From: Oegoconia quadripuncta
Taxonomy: Eukaryota; Arthropoda; Insecta; Lepidoptera; Autostichidae
NCBI GenBank assembly: GCA_949316235.1
Contig: OX438751.1
Location: forward strand, 4,984,413-5,048,412
Length of the DNA: 64,000 bases
Reading direction: 5' to 3'
Part shown: positions 1 to 10,572 of the stretch, in pieces
Position numbering within the stretch: position 1 is the stretch's first letter
Layout of the letters: each line of letters starts with the position of its first letter
The notes under the pieces: generated by a model
Database searches by the model: none
The model's input: only the letters and a program-made list of their open reading frames with translations
Told to the model about the DNA's origin: nothing
Translations under genes and position numbers: made by a program

Positions 1-134
1 GTCGATTCGGTTGTACACCAACTAAACTAAAACCAGTTTTAAAGTAGTACTGTCTCTTTCTCCCTGGAACAGTACGATGCGACGGCACCACTCTAAAACT
101 GGTTTTTGTTTAGTTGGTGTACATCCGAATCGAC
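1..134 (+). mobile_element. Palindromic MITE-P, copy 1
   Basis: Near-palindromic non-autonomous DNA element. The start GTCGATTCGG mirrors CCGAATCGAC at the end, and the arms continue through TGTACACCAACTAAAC and a block containing AAACCAGTTTT. The asymmetric centre (CTCCCTGGAACAGTACGATG) allows orientation. Two more copies lie at 46583-46716 (same orientation) and 52291-52444 (inverted). The left flank is cut by the window edge, so a target duplication cannot be read. No coding capacity; superfamily not assigned. Confidence 0.85.
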
Positions 135-260
135 ACCATTATCTTATTCTTTAGTCACGCAACAAAAAAGAATTGTCTGTTGTACAATTGTCTTGTCTAT
201 GTCCATCTGTATGTCACAGCTGATGTTTGGGCTATAAAGCTGAAATATGGTAGTTATAAT

Positions 261-514
261 TATTTAATAAATATCTTTGCACATACACACAGCGCCATCT
301 AGTTCCACACTAAGCTTGGGGCTTGTATTATGGATACCAGATGGTTGATAAACTACACAAATACATTTTTTTTTGTAAATAAATGAAGAACATTCAGAAA
401 TCGGGAACACATGTCTGTATTCATGCATGTACACATGCCCCCAGCGGGATTCGAACCCGCGACCTTTTGGTAAAGCAGTCCGAGTTTCTAATCACTACAC
501 CAAACAAGTTGTCG
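261..514 (-). mobile_element. SINE-A (tRNA-derived), reverse
   Basis: Read on the minus strand it has a pol III A-box-like TTTGGTGTAGTGATTAG, a B box in GCGGGTTCGAATCCCGC, a body with a CATGTGTACATGCATGAA-like segment, the family tail CCATCTGGTATCCATAATAC, then AGATGGCGCTGTGTG and an A/T-rich end. It matches the copies at 15125, 35936 and 41346. It is a SINE head, not a working tRNA gene: the cloverleaf is not continuous and the element runs about 250 bases. Confidence 0.85.
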
Positions 515-1639
515 AATATTTAGATATAACCTCTACAAAGACAAGTCAAAATCTTGTAATATTTTTTTTTGATGTAAAGTGCAGGTGATTTTGTATACGC
601 AGACCCCATCGTGTAGGTTACATATAGTTGAATGGGTATTTCAAATATATTGGGAGATGTCTTATATTGTTAGAATATGTGACCCCAAATAGTGATCTGC
701 TAAACCATTATTTTTGAAAATAAAAAGTATGTATTCACAACAGTAGTAAGTATGTACCTATATATGAGTAGGTAGGTAGTCCTCAAATTTTTAAGACAGC
801 TGATTCATACTGATGTGAACAGAAATATTCTAAACAGTTGCGAGAATTGCTAGGAGAGTAAGGTATTTTTTCTTAGTTGTAGAGTCCAATACGTTCCATT
901 CTATCAGGAAGAAACAGGACAGGGCCCTGGTTCCATAAAAATTACTTATGTAATTTACCATGACAATTCGTCGTACATTGCTGGTTATATTTAAACATGA
1001 AACACGAATAGTTACAAATTTACCTATATTCTCAGTAATGTATTCAGAATTCTCATGGTTAATTACAATTGTCATACTTGTGAAACAGCGCCCTGGAGTC
1101 GCGTTTGACCACGATCTCACTTGGTGGAAAGTAAAGATTTAGCTTAGGAAAGCACGCGATTCCTGTAAATGATTCGCCATTGACTTGTCTTGATATTGAA
1201 ATATTCTAATATATCATGCCAGTGCCTCATGCGAATTCCAACCGCAACATAAATTAAATTTTAAAATATAATGTCAGTTTATTTTATGCGCATCCATGTT
1301 TATAATGCGAGAGTAAAAAAAACCTAATTTTTCGCTTCACAGGATGGAGCTGTCACTTCGACGGCGATAAAAATTAGCATGTTTTTATAATTAATTATCA
1401 TATAGTTGGCCATGAGACTTTTATTTGCTTTTCTTTGACTAACTTAAATTATAATAAACGGGGCTGTTTGTTTTACTATTCGTATGTTGGAATCAAACAT
1501 ATTCAGAATTTATATGCACAAGGGGATAGCCCTTGACCTATACTATCTGAATACCATCAGATCCGATAGTTAAGGAGTGACGAGTGACAGGATAATTTTT
1601 AACAGAATCCATAAAGTAGGACTATGTTCCCTTGTATGT
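515..1639. other. Stretch without recognised gene or repeat
   Basis: AT-rich DNA. The reading frames at 830-1142 overlap on opposite strands, have no recognisable domain and no codon-like signal. Nothing further supported. Confidence 0.5.
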
Positions 1640-1799
1640 ATATTTTCGTCAATTGTTAACCCATTTTGATGGTAGCTTTTTGTTTGATAGGGTTTATCAC
1701 CAGATTTGGAACTTTACTGAAGTCGGTTGCATTACCAATTTTTGGCAGTTCAATTATTTTTACGGAAATCTAAAAAACACACGCAGACGAAGCCGCTAG
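1640..1799 (+). repeat. Repeat-L copy with Helitron-like 3' end
   Basis: The block with CAATTGTTAACCCATTTTGA followed by TTTGATAGGGTTTATCACC and GAAGTCGGTTG recurs at 26318-26470 and partly at 28755-28900. This copy ends in ACGCAGACGAAGCCGCTAGT, the short hairpin plus CTAG-T ending seen at the Helitron-like element at 12460-12682. I infer that Repeat-L may be internal sequence of a Helitron relative; this is not proven. Confidence 0.5.
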
Positions 1800-2514
1800 T
1801 TGAAGCTGTTATTTTCGGAGACGACGGAGTAAAATTTTAAAAAACTAAATCACAACTACGGTCATACGTACTGAAAAGCAGAGACACTACGGATCATGGC
1901 GAACACAATGATAATTCGTTTGTTGAAATATGTTCGGTAATTTGGAATGTGCTAGGTTTCAAACTACATTCATTTGGACCGTGGTATTTTGCTTTAAATG
2001 TATAAAGACAGACGAATTCCTGTAATACCATACTTATACCATATCTTGAGACACTGTATGGATCAAGCAGGAATTCAAATGACACCTCAATTGTTAAAAT
2101 TGGTTCAGTAGTTTAGGCTATTCGAGGTATCGAACCATTGTCCACACACAGTTAGCGAGACTCATAACTAATAAAAAGAATATAACTCAATAACAAAAAT
2201 GAAAGAAAACATAGGCGTCAGTGATAGCAGGTATAGTATAACAACTAATAAACTTGAGTCTATCAATAAAATTGGTCAAACAAACAAACATACAGTCCTG
2301 ATCCCGGGTTTGTTAAGAAAACTCGGGGAAAAGTATACGTATAATGGAGTCAACAACGTAAGCAGTTACGTCAACAAAACCAGACACAATCTGGAAAAAT
2401 AGAGCTTCTACACAAACAAATACAGACAAGACAAGTTAAATAAATTTAGGGCTCTCCTTATTAGTGTTACGTACGAAAACTGGCTAAACGGAACACTTTT
2501 GGAATCATGTCGGT

Positions 2515-2612
2515 CAAAGTCAGAAATGGGCTTATTTTATAGGTACATAGGGTACACATAAAATAGTCAGTGTTTACATTTTTTAAGCTACTGCTTGTTC
2601 AAAAGGCAATTT
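2515..2612 (-). mobile_element. 3' UTR fragment of the TTTTGA-tailed LINE
   Basis: On the minus strand it matches the 3' UTR of the LINE at 9163-10747: GAACAAGCAGTAGCTT, then TTTTATGTGTACCCTATGTAC and a modified AATAAGCCC in place of AATAAAGCA. No coding sequence is left. A diverged, 5'-truncated copy. Confidence 0.7.
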
Positions 2613-2733
2613 CGCATATTTGTCTTTTCGATTAAATGACCCATCGGCTAAATGGCGTTTCTCTCATATGACACTTCGATTACCTGGCGTCGCACAAATG
2701 GCTTTCGTTTATATGTCTTTCGAAATCGGGTCC
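2613..2733 (+). repeat. Degenerate ~15-16 bp tandem array
   Basis: Successive units share the pattern TTCG-NTTA-NATG-NC: TTCGATTAAATGACC, ATCGGCTAAATGGCG, TTCTCTCATATGACA, TTCGATTACCTGGCG, TCGCACAAATGGC, TTCGTTTATATGTC, then TTCG again. Unit length is about 14-16 bases with substitutions in each. It reads as an old minisatellite directly beside a LINE 3' end. No function known. Confidence 0.55.
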
Positions 2734-2904
2734 TAAACCCGCTATCGACACGAAAAGAAGAAGTATAAAACAAACAAGTCGCTCCCGGGTTTGTCTGTTT
2801 GCGCCCTTAATAGTTCTAAACGACGTATCAGATTTTGATTAGGTTTATACAATTATCTAGAGAATTTCTTCCGGAAGGTTAGTTATAGGCACTTTATTTG
2901 GAGA

Positions 2905-2937
2905 TCCACACGGACGAAGTCGCGGTCGTTATGCTAG
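2905..2937 (+). mobile_element. Helitron-like 3' terminus relic
   Basis: Contains CGGACGAAGTCGCGGTCG followed by a terminal CTAG and a T. This matches the 3' ends of the Helitron-like elements at 12460-12682 and 39302-39710 (hairpin GCGA/TCGC type then CTRR). The 5' part is not recognisable. Confidence 0.5.
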
Positions 2938-3759
2938 TTATAACATAAACGAAATCCAATGAAAAATGAACTCTTCAACTCTCACTTACTCAAAACACGA
3001 TGTTATGTACGTGAGAATAATGTTTATAGTTTTTTTTTTGGACTCAAATACAACAATTTTATGTTGGGTTGGGAAAAAATTTAAAGAGACATTCTGCTGT
3101 GTTGAAAGCAGTTTTTAACCCGGTTCTGTCGTTTTGGCGCCAAAATGCTACATAGGCTTCAAACTCAAACTTTATTTTTAGAGTCGGGGATTGAAAAAGT
3201 CGATCCACGAAAGTTATATTCATGACTATTCTTTTAAACACTAAAAGCCGGTTTACACGTTAAAATAAAATGTCGAACATTTATATATTTACGTAGCTTG
3301 TTGATTTTTAATACTACTCAGTTTATTTGTATAGTTCACAGCTCGCAGCAGGTTTTTCAATTTGTTTAGTGTGTATTTCAAATATTTACAATCCTCTACA
3401 TACCTACAAGTAATCGCGCTGATCCCGCGTTGTCCGTTCCCGTGGGAATTCTCCAAAATCCTTCAAATTTTTCAAATTGCCAAATTTCATCAACATCGGT
3501 GTACGTTTTTTGGCTTTGCGCTGTTAGATCAGTCAGTCAGATACTCCATTTATATACAGCATGGAAAAAATAGGATAGTAGTTTCCAGCTTGTTTTTTTA
3601 CAATAGTTCGCTTCATTTGTGTTAGATTTCATGGTTTTCCTTTGATTTAAAGCACATCATCTATTGAAAAATACATGTTGTTATTTTTACGCATTAATGT
3701 CTGTTCGCTACAGCACCGAGGCAAATGACTTTTCAAAAATTGTCAGTCAGTAAAATGAT

Positions 3760-3928
3760 GACGACCGATTGATGTAGTGCATAGTGATCCTGTCTGCGAG
3801 ACCAATGGTTGCGGGTACGAATCCCGCGAGGGGTAAATGTTTGTGTGATGAATACGAACATTTATTTCTGAGTCATTGATGTTTGTATAACTATTCATGT
3901 ATATTTATCCGTCATCTAGTATCCAAAG
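3760..3928 (+). mobile_element. SINE-B, 3' end replaced
   Basis: Begins GACGACCGATTGATGTAGTG (A-box region), has a B-box variant GGGTACGAATCCCGC, then GGGGTAAATGTTTGTGTGAT and GAATACGAACATTT. It stops at ATCTAGTATCCAAAG, where a reverse SINE-C follows at once, so the last ~50 bases of the family consensus are missing. Confidence 0.8.
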
Positions 3929-4047
3929 TAGTTTACTTCATCAACATCCGCCCGTAAACATCCCACTGTAGGGATATAGGCCTTCCCTCCTATAATGAGG
4001 GAGTATGGGCCTTTGTTCACCACGCTGGCCCAATGCGGGTTGGGGAC
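3929..4047 (-). mobile_element. SINE-C 3' half, reverse
   Basis: On the plus strand it reads CCCGTAAACATCCCACTG, GGGATATAGGCCTTCCCTCC, CACGCTGGCCCAATGCGGGT: the 3' half of SINE-C in reverse (compare 18155-18447). The tRNA-like head is absent. It is sandwiched between SINE-B and a piece of Repeat-E, joined at GGGGACGACAGGAGG. Confidence 0.75.
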
Positions 4048-4165
4048 GACAGGAGGTAACATAGAAATCTACATACATACACTCGAAAAACATTACCCTA
4101 GTTTTTGGGGCTGTCGGGTAAAAAATATGGATGAACACACAAAAATGCATACAGACGAACATGCA
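4048..4165 (+). repeat. Repeat-E fragment
   Basis: Contains ACAGGAGGTAACATAGAAAT, ACATACACTCGAAAAACATT and CTGTCGGGTAAAAAA, shared with copies at 39925, 43735, 45371 and 50765. Unclassified interspersed repeat with no coding potential that I can defend. Confidence 0.6.
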
Positions 4166-5284
4166 CCTCCACCTTTTTGGGAGGCGGTCAAAAAGCTATT
4201 TTAAGAAGTTCTCAGTTGCGGAAAACCAGTATTCAATATTAACGCTACCATTACGATTTGGTTATATTTTTCTTCACTACAATTAATATTTTTTTCTTTA
4301 TTACGGTCTCCATATTAATATTGCCTACGACCGCACACAAAAACTTTAAGCCGCTAATAAACCAGCCTTTTACGAAACCGACAGCGCCAAATTAAATGGG
4401 GACGACTAATTTTTTCACAATAAACAGATGCCCATAATACCCCACTCGAAGTAATTTCGAGGCGTCTGATGAAATGCACCATAATTACATATTTTTAACT
4501 AGTTATTATTTATAATTTATATGTTACGTAAACTACTACACAGGGTTATGCCGCACTTGTTAATAATTTTGCAGAAAACCTGCGCTTTTATTAAACAGGT
4601 TTATATCGTGAGATTACCCTTTATGGTGTCCTATTAAAACGCTATATTAAGCTAATTTTCAAAATTCCATGGGAGCTGTTTTTGTTATTTAACAAAAAAA
4701 TATTCTATTGTCAATATTCCACTGATTCGGCACACCCTATATATATAAAGAAACGCGTAATGATAATGTACAATAGCAGTACTATATAATAGCTGTTACG
4801 CAAAGAGAGAACTAATAAATATTTTTATCAATTGGCCGCATGCGGCGGACGACCGTGTGTAACTGAGAATTATTTACATTGCGCGATGAACGCATGCGGT
4901 GACCGACTTATACGGCCGACGATTATGTGTGGATCACACTAGACCATAAACGATTTACTTTGATTCCCATAAAAGAACACTATAAATAGATAAATTCATG
5001 AGAAAACAAACTAATACCAAGTTAATAAATATCAGTCTCGAGGATTTTCGTTACGGACTCGAGGTATACTAGATATACTAGGTAACTAAACATCGAAATA
5101 CAAACATGCGAAGAACCGTTGTTAGTCACTAATAGCTCCCTAAAAAAACTACGGTAGCTAAACTGATTACGACGTATCTTCTCAAATCAATGCAAATTGT
5201 GTCTTAGGGTAAGGTTTTTCGTCTAGCAGTAGCTTGAAAATGAATTGATTTCAAATGAATTATTAAATTATTATATTTTTATTA
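4166..5284. other. Stretch without recognised gene
   Basis: AT-rich. The one oddity is two GCATGCGG boxes (4838-4845 and 4892-4899) in a locally GC-rich patch with further CGGCCGACGA-like words; possibly an old DNA-element end. No coding region seen. Confidence 0.4.
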
Positions 5285-5555
5285 GGTATGCACAACGGAT
5301 TAGCTCTTAACCTCAATCTCTTCTGGTGGGTATGAAGATGCCGAAGATGGAATTTTCAATTTATTTAGGGACATAGCTATCTTAACAGCCGAAACACAAC
5401 GATGCTATCAGAACATTGCTGCTTGGCGGAAAATCTAGATATGCTGCCAGTAGCTGGTTTGATAGACATCTTCCTACCACCAAGCAACCCCAATACTAAT
5501 GTTAGGTACTCCACTGAGAATCAAACACGCCGTTTGGTAAACCTTATGAATAAAA
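5285..5555 (-). mobile_element. SINE-D relic, reverse
   Basis: Diverged reverse copy. The landmarks in order are ATGCACAACGGATTAGCTCT (3' end of the family), ACAGCCGAAACACAACGATG, CATTGCTGCTTGGCGG, CTACCACCAAGCAA, and a decayed B box GAGAATCAAACACGCC. Compare the intact copies at 17631 and 58327. Confidence 0.65.
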
Positions 5556-6639
5556 TTATTTGTCAATATTGTCTGGGGCCCTTGGCCGTTTGACACAAAA
5601 AAAATGTAAAAGATTTATCCATTAGACTGATCCACGCCTCCGGATATCTGAGAGCTGGTGCTTTTCTGTCAGCAAGAGCGTATGCATTCAGCGGGGCAAT
5701 CGCGCTAGCGTACTGGGTACCAAGCCTCACGGAAGCGAGTCGGACAGCGTATTTTAACCTTAATTGACCCACACACAATATAAATAATTGGAGGCCAATT
5801 ATCTATAAGCTACCATAAGTACCGACGATATATTACAGATATTATCTTCCTCAGCTAAATAGGTATACTTATAAAATAAGTTAAATGCCCATTATAGATT
5901 GATGTACATTTAAATACCAGTACCAGTGAAATCGCAATAAATCACATTAAAGACAAACTACGATAAATAAAAGAACTTAACAATGCTAAATCCGATGAAG
6001 CTAGATACGGGGTCAAAATCCTTGACCCAACAAAGACTCAAACGGCAACAATAAACGTCCTTCAACCTTCTACATGAACAAAAGCACGCCGCAATCAGTT
6101 ACCTCATTACAGTGCGTGAAGCTTCATTATGTTATAGTGAGTTTAAGGTACACATGTAATTTGTAACATACATAATTAAGCAAGACGATATAACATAACA
6201 ATCACTACCGGATTTGGGGTATTCAATAATACATTCGTAGTTGTTAGTACAGCAAGGTTAATAGAGCTCTAAGGCGATAATTTTCTGTGAATTTACTTAA
6301 CAAAAACATACAAATTAGATACACACACAAAGAGATTTGTTAGATGCTTTTGATAAACCGAATCGATGCGTTAGGTCATTCCTTGACTGAACTCTGCAAA
6401 TAGTAGATATGAATAAAAAAAACGAATGGTTGAAATGGGTACTCGTAATAATTTAAAATTAAAGTCCACTTTCAATGTTACTATGGTACTATTAATAATT
6501 CAACTAAGTATTACTTGAAGTTATTTTGAAGGTCATACGTCAACGAGTGATTAATTTACATAAGATTAAATAGCAGGTAATTGCGGCGGATTTGTAAAAT
6601 TTTGAGTTCGTATAAATAACATAGGGTTTATAAAACGGA
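5556..6639. other. Stretch without recognised gene
   Basis: 5560-5790 is more GC-rich (CACGCCTCCGGATATCTGAG, GCGGGGCAATCGCGC) and contains a 71-codon minus-strand frame, but it has no domain and could be another repeat. The rest is AT-rich and featureless. Confidence 0.4.
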
Positions 6640-6885
6640 GGTCGTGGATGCGCTTCCCAGCTGGATACATGTTTAGTAATCAGTTTGGCCGGTTGGTAAT
6701 TTTAAATGTTAGTCTGACTAACTTACTAATGTCTTATCAAACAGCAATATTGCTAGCACTGTTAAGTTCCTACTGTTTGAAGTAAGCTCGAAGTTAGGTG
6801 TTCCTGGTGAATGTGCTTCCACCTTCAGCCTCACCTTCATTTAACATTAGGTGTGTTCATTTAACGTTAATATGTTGTGCAGAAC
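6640..6885 (+). mobile_element. SINE-D relic, forward
   Basis: Diverged forward copy: GCTGGATACATGTTTAGTAA, CAGTTTGGCCGGTTGGTA, ATCAAACAGCAATATTGCTA, then GTGCTTCCACCTTCAGCCTC and the end ATGTTGTGCAGAAC. The tRNA-like head is mostly lost. Confidence 0.6.
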
Positions 6886-9162
6886 ATACCATAGGTATTA
6901 ATTACAAGTTAAAATAAAGTTAAAAAAAAAAACTAAATAAGCTGGTTCACCATCCATACATATAAAACTTTACGACCTTTATCCCAAATGGGGTAGTCAG
7001 AGATAACCCAAAGAAGCATTTGGATGTTTCAAACATTCAAAATATAATACTTGAAACAACATCAGTAGTTCACATTTCGCAAGGGACTGAGCCTATTACC
7101 GTTGAAACATGCAATTATATAAATATTAAGTATAAACCTATTCTCTTCTACATTACGTCCATATTCGTTTCTATCCCTTGATCAAAAACCTTTGTCTAAG
7201 GAACCTAACACTTACCGTTTTGAACCGTAACCTTTGCATTTAAGATTATTCTCACAGTAGTAATTCAATCTGCGCCAAAACCAGTTTTTACCGATTTAAC
7301 TTATCTTTTAACTATAGCGATTACCGGTCATTTTAGTCTACAATCTGTGAACGAATGCATCATTAAGGTGCCTTTTGCACCCAAGGCTGCATCGTTTAAA
7401 CGTGTAACTTGCGAGATAACTGGCTAAGCTTCAGACCTTGGTTAAGCAATTGGTTTTAACGATGCGATGGATGCGACTTCGCATTGGTTTTTTTTTGCAA
7501 GAGAAGTCTATTGCAAATTGCAAACAGAAATTAATTTTAATAAAAAATAAATATAAGCCAAAATAAGAAAAGCAATTAAATGTTTTAATACGTTTCTAAA
7601 AAGTATCAATATCTTACTACTAAATCACGATATAGTTTACTAACGCCAATAACATGTTGTTGTCAGTTTCATGGTTAACAAAAATTATAATACTTAATCG
7701 ATTTTACACGTCGAGAATAAAAAATACACAGACATAAAAATTTAACGAACTTGATAAAGCAACAGTCAACACCATTTCTGAGTTAGTCATTGTAACTACT
7801 AATTACAGATAATCTTTCACAACTTGTGTGTTTGAAGGACTTCGTAGAATTTTAACAAAAGCGTGACAAAGAGAGTACAAAATGCAACAAAAAGTTGTGC
7901 AAAGAAAATGAAAAGCAATATGGTATGAACTTTACTCATTCTAATTTAGAGGAGATTATTTACAAAATGTAATCGACGAAGTGTAAAGTGGATCTGACGT
8001 CTTACTAGACACCGTTGGATTAATATGGACAGCCACGACATAACTCAGTGCCATTCTGTATTATAATTAAAAAATGGCGACTATTCAATTTACACTTAAT
8101 TATATTTGGATTTGTAAATCTGATCAAGATTGTTGTAAGTGAAAATAATATATATAAATAATAATAAACACTTTGCCTCGATTTATAGTTGTGACGTTTA
8201 TAATTTGTTAAATAGGTGTTTTGTATAATACATCCTAAAGCGAACTGAAATCTAATTTTTGAATTACAGGTATTTTGTGTTGAGAATCTTATGCTACTAA
8301 AATAGAAATTGTACATAAATTCATGAGATATCACAAGGTAACCCGATAGGTCCACATTTATTCCCTAACTACAGCATGATTTCAAATATTTGTTTACACT
8401 TATTGAAAACAAATAAACTTTGACAGTTCTAGCAATAATGGACCGACCGTCATTACACGTTGAGAAAATCCATTTAGTTTACGAGTTGCTCGATTTATTA
8501 GCTATAATGTGGATGCCAAGACCAGTCGCCGATTGATTTATTTGCCCAGTTAACTGTTAAACGACTCAGGTTGGGACTAAATATGGCATGCTATAGAACC
8601 TGTTGCCGGCCAGCCCTTCAGGTTTAGAAGTAGCAGCGGTTAATATGAAGCTAAAGCTAATGTATTAACGCATTAGATGATATCATCGATCAATTTATTA
8701 TTCACTCAACGAATTTTTAAATAATATCCTTATCCTATTTTCAGCTCACTAATTCTGAAAGCAAACAAGTATCCAAGTTTTATCCTCTATATTCTTCATA
8801 TATTTTTGTAATGGGCTGGATACGCCTTTGACTAACACCATCAAATGACAATGCAGCCGATGATGAAGCTCGCGATCTCAGTAAATGCCTGTCCAACTTT
8901 TATAATAATTGATAAAGTTTGTATTAACAAACATACCTAAATGTCAATTACTTGTATTATGAATCTTCTGTCTGTACATTTCTTAGTTGATTAGTTCTTT
9001 CACTAATTAGCCACGTGTGGTTACAATAGCACTAAACCGATAATTTTGAAGTAACCGATGGTTATTAATTTTACAGTGGTCATTAAACGAGCAATTATGA
9101 ATTTCATAGATCCATATATTAAGTTAAATATTTTTAGAAATTTATGGTAAACATACAATTTT
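6886..9162. other. Stretch without recognised gene
   Basis: TE-poor, AT-rich. 6975-7010 has ATCCCAAATGGGGTAGTCAG, a word I associate with common lepidopteran repeats, but the copy is too short to assign. The 111-codon minus-strand frame at 8020-8355 is low-complexity (Y, I, N, S rich) and probably chance. Confidence 0.4.
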
Positions 9163-10233
9163 GATGACGACACTTTAATCAGGAAATTACGTCATTATGG
9201 TGTAACCGGCCGAGCTCTCGACCTTCTGAATTCTTATTTGAGTAACCGAGTTCAGAGGGTTGATATCAGTGGTAATACATCGTCAGGGTCGACAGTCTGT
9301 ATGGGCGTCCCACAAGGCTCCATTCTCGGACCATTTTTGTTTTTGGTTTACATAAATGACTTGCCAAACCTTGTAAACGATAAACATGAAATAGTATTGT
9401 TTGCTGACGATACCTCTGTAATGTTTAAAGTAAATAGACTAAAATTAAATTATGACGACGTGAACAATGCTATTTCTCAAATAGTAGAATGGTTTACGGC
9501 AAATAATTTGTTACTGAATGAGAAAAAAACTAAATGTGTAAAATTTGTACTGCCTAATGTCAGGGAGGTGCCCACAAATATAATGATAAAAAATGTCACT
9601 CTAGACCTTGTTGAGTCCACTGTATTTTTGGGCATTACTTTGGACGCCAAATTACAATGGGGTCCTCATATCCATAAATTGGCGAAGAAGCTCAGCTCTG
9701 CAGCGTATGCAGTCAAAAAAATTAGACAAATATCGGACGTAAATACTGCTAGATTAGTATATTTTAGTTATTTCCATAGCCTGATGTCTTACGGTATCTT
9801 GCTGTGGGGAAATGCCGCGGATATCAATACAATCTTTGTTTTACAAAAACGAGCCGTTCGCGCAATTTATCAATTGAGACCTGCAGTGTCACTTAGAGAC
9901 AGATTTAAAGAGTATAATATTCTAACCTTTTCGTCACAGTACATTTTTGAAAATCTAATATATGTCAAAAAAAATATAGCATCATTTAGGAAAAATAGTG
10001 ATAAACATGATGTCAATACAAGAAATAAAGATAAACTTGCAGGTCACATAAGTCGCCTCCACAAAGTCAGTAATTCATTCAAAGGGTTATGTATACGCTT
10101 TTTCAATAAAGTTCCTGTTGATATACAAAATCTTCCTTTCAATAAATTTAAAGATACTATAAAACAGAAACTTATTAAGAAAGCATATTATAAAATATCA
10201 GATTATTTAGATGATAAACAATCATGGACATAA
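9163..10233 (+). CDS. Reverse transcriptase, C-terminal part (5'-truncated LINE ORF2)
   Basis: An uninterrupted frame of about 356 codons from GAT at 9163 to TAA at 10231. No start codon is claimed because the element is truncated at its 5' side; the first visible residues (DDTLIRKLRHYGVTGRALD) already lie inside the RT. RT motifs in order: GVPQGSILGP (about residues 47-56), VYINDLP, and the catalytic FADD box at 9400-9411, followed by the palm/thumb region with LGITLDAKLQW and LLWGNA. The C-terminal part (YIFENLIYVKK onward) is nearly identical to the minus-strand copy at 31648-32005. The enzyme would make cDNA at a nicked target, but this copy lacks the endonuclease and so cannot move alone. 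The open frame suggests a young insertion. Confidence 0.9.
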   Translation, partial: DDDTLIRKLRHYGVTGRALDLLNSYLSNRVQRVDISGNTSSGSTVCMGVPQGSILGPFLFLVYINDLPNLVNDKHEIVLFADDTSVMFKVNRLKLNYDDVNNAISQIVEWFTANNLLLNEKKTKCVKFVLPNVREVPTNIMIKNVTLDLVESTVFLGITLDAKLQWGPHIHKLAKKLSSAAYAVKKIRQISDVNTARLVYFSYFHSLMSYGILLWGNAADINTIFVLQKRAVRAIYQLRPAVSLRDRFKEYNILTFSSQYIFENLIYVKKNIASFRKNSDKHDVNTRNKDKLAGHISRLHKVSNSFKGLCIRFFNKVPVDIQNLPFNKFKDTIKQKLIKKAYYKISDYLDDKQSWT

Positions 10234-10309
10234 CCAGCCCGTTCGCATAACCAGGCTATTTCACAATTAATAATGAAATATTATAATATAAAATAATAAT
10301 TTTGTAATA

Positions 10310-10572
10310 CAGGGTGTAACGGTTAAGTGTAGTCATATTTTAAGGGCTTGTTCTACCCATCAATACGAACAACTTTTACTATGGGGGCAACTTCGAAATC
10401 GCGAAAAAAAAATGAGCTGTTCCATAGAAAATTTCAATAACCTCCCGATGCAATGTATGAAACAGCTGATTTTTTTTTCGCGATTTCGAAGTTGCCCCCA
10501 TAGTAAAAGTTGTTCGTATTGATGGGTAGAACAAGCCCTTAAAATATGACTACACTTAACCGTTACACCCTG
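10310..10572. mobile_element. Fold-back MITE with perfect 104-bp arms (TA target)
   Basis: Starts CAGGGTGTAACGGTTAAG and ends with its reverse complement. The arms 10310-10413 and 10469-10572 are exact reverse complements by eye, separated by a 55-base spacer. TA flanks both sides (10308-10309, 10573-10574), as expected for a Tc1/mariner-type non-autonomous element. The sister LINE copy at 31473-32005 has the uninterrupted site (near 31631-31640), which fixes the boundaries and shows a single TA in the empty site. No coding capacity. Confidence 0.93.

Noticed and set aside
830..1142. Overlapping frames on both strands
   Set aside because: Mutually antisense over most of their length, no domain, no start or splice context.
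8020..8355. 111-codon minus-strand frame
   Set aside because: Low-complexity translation rich in Y, I, N, S and F from AT-rich DNA.
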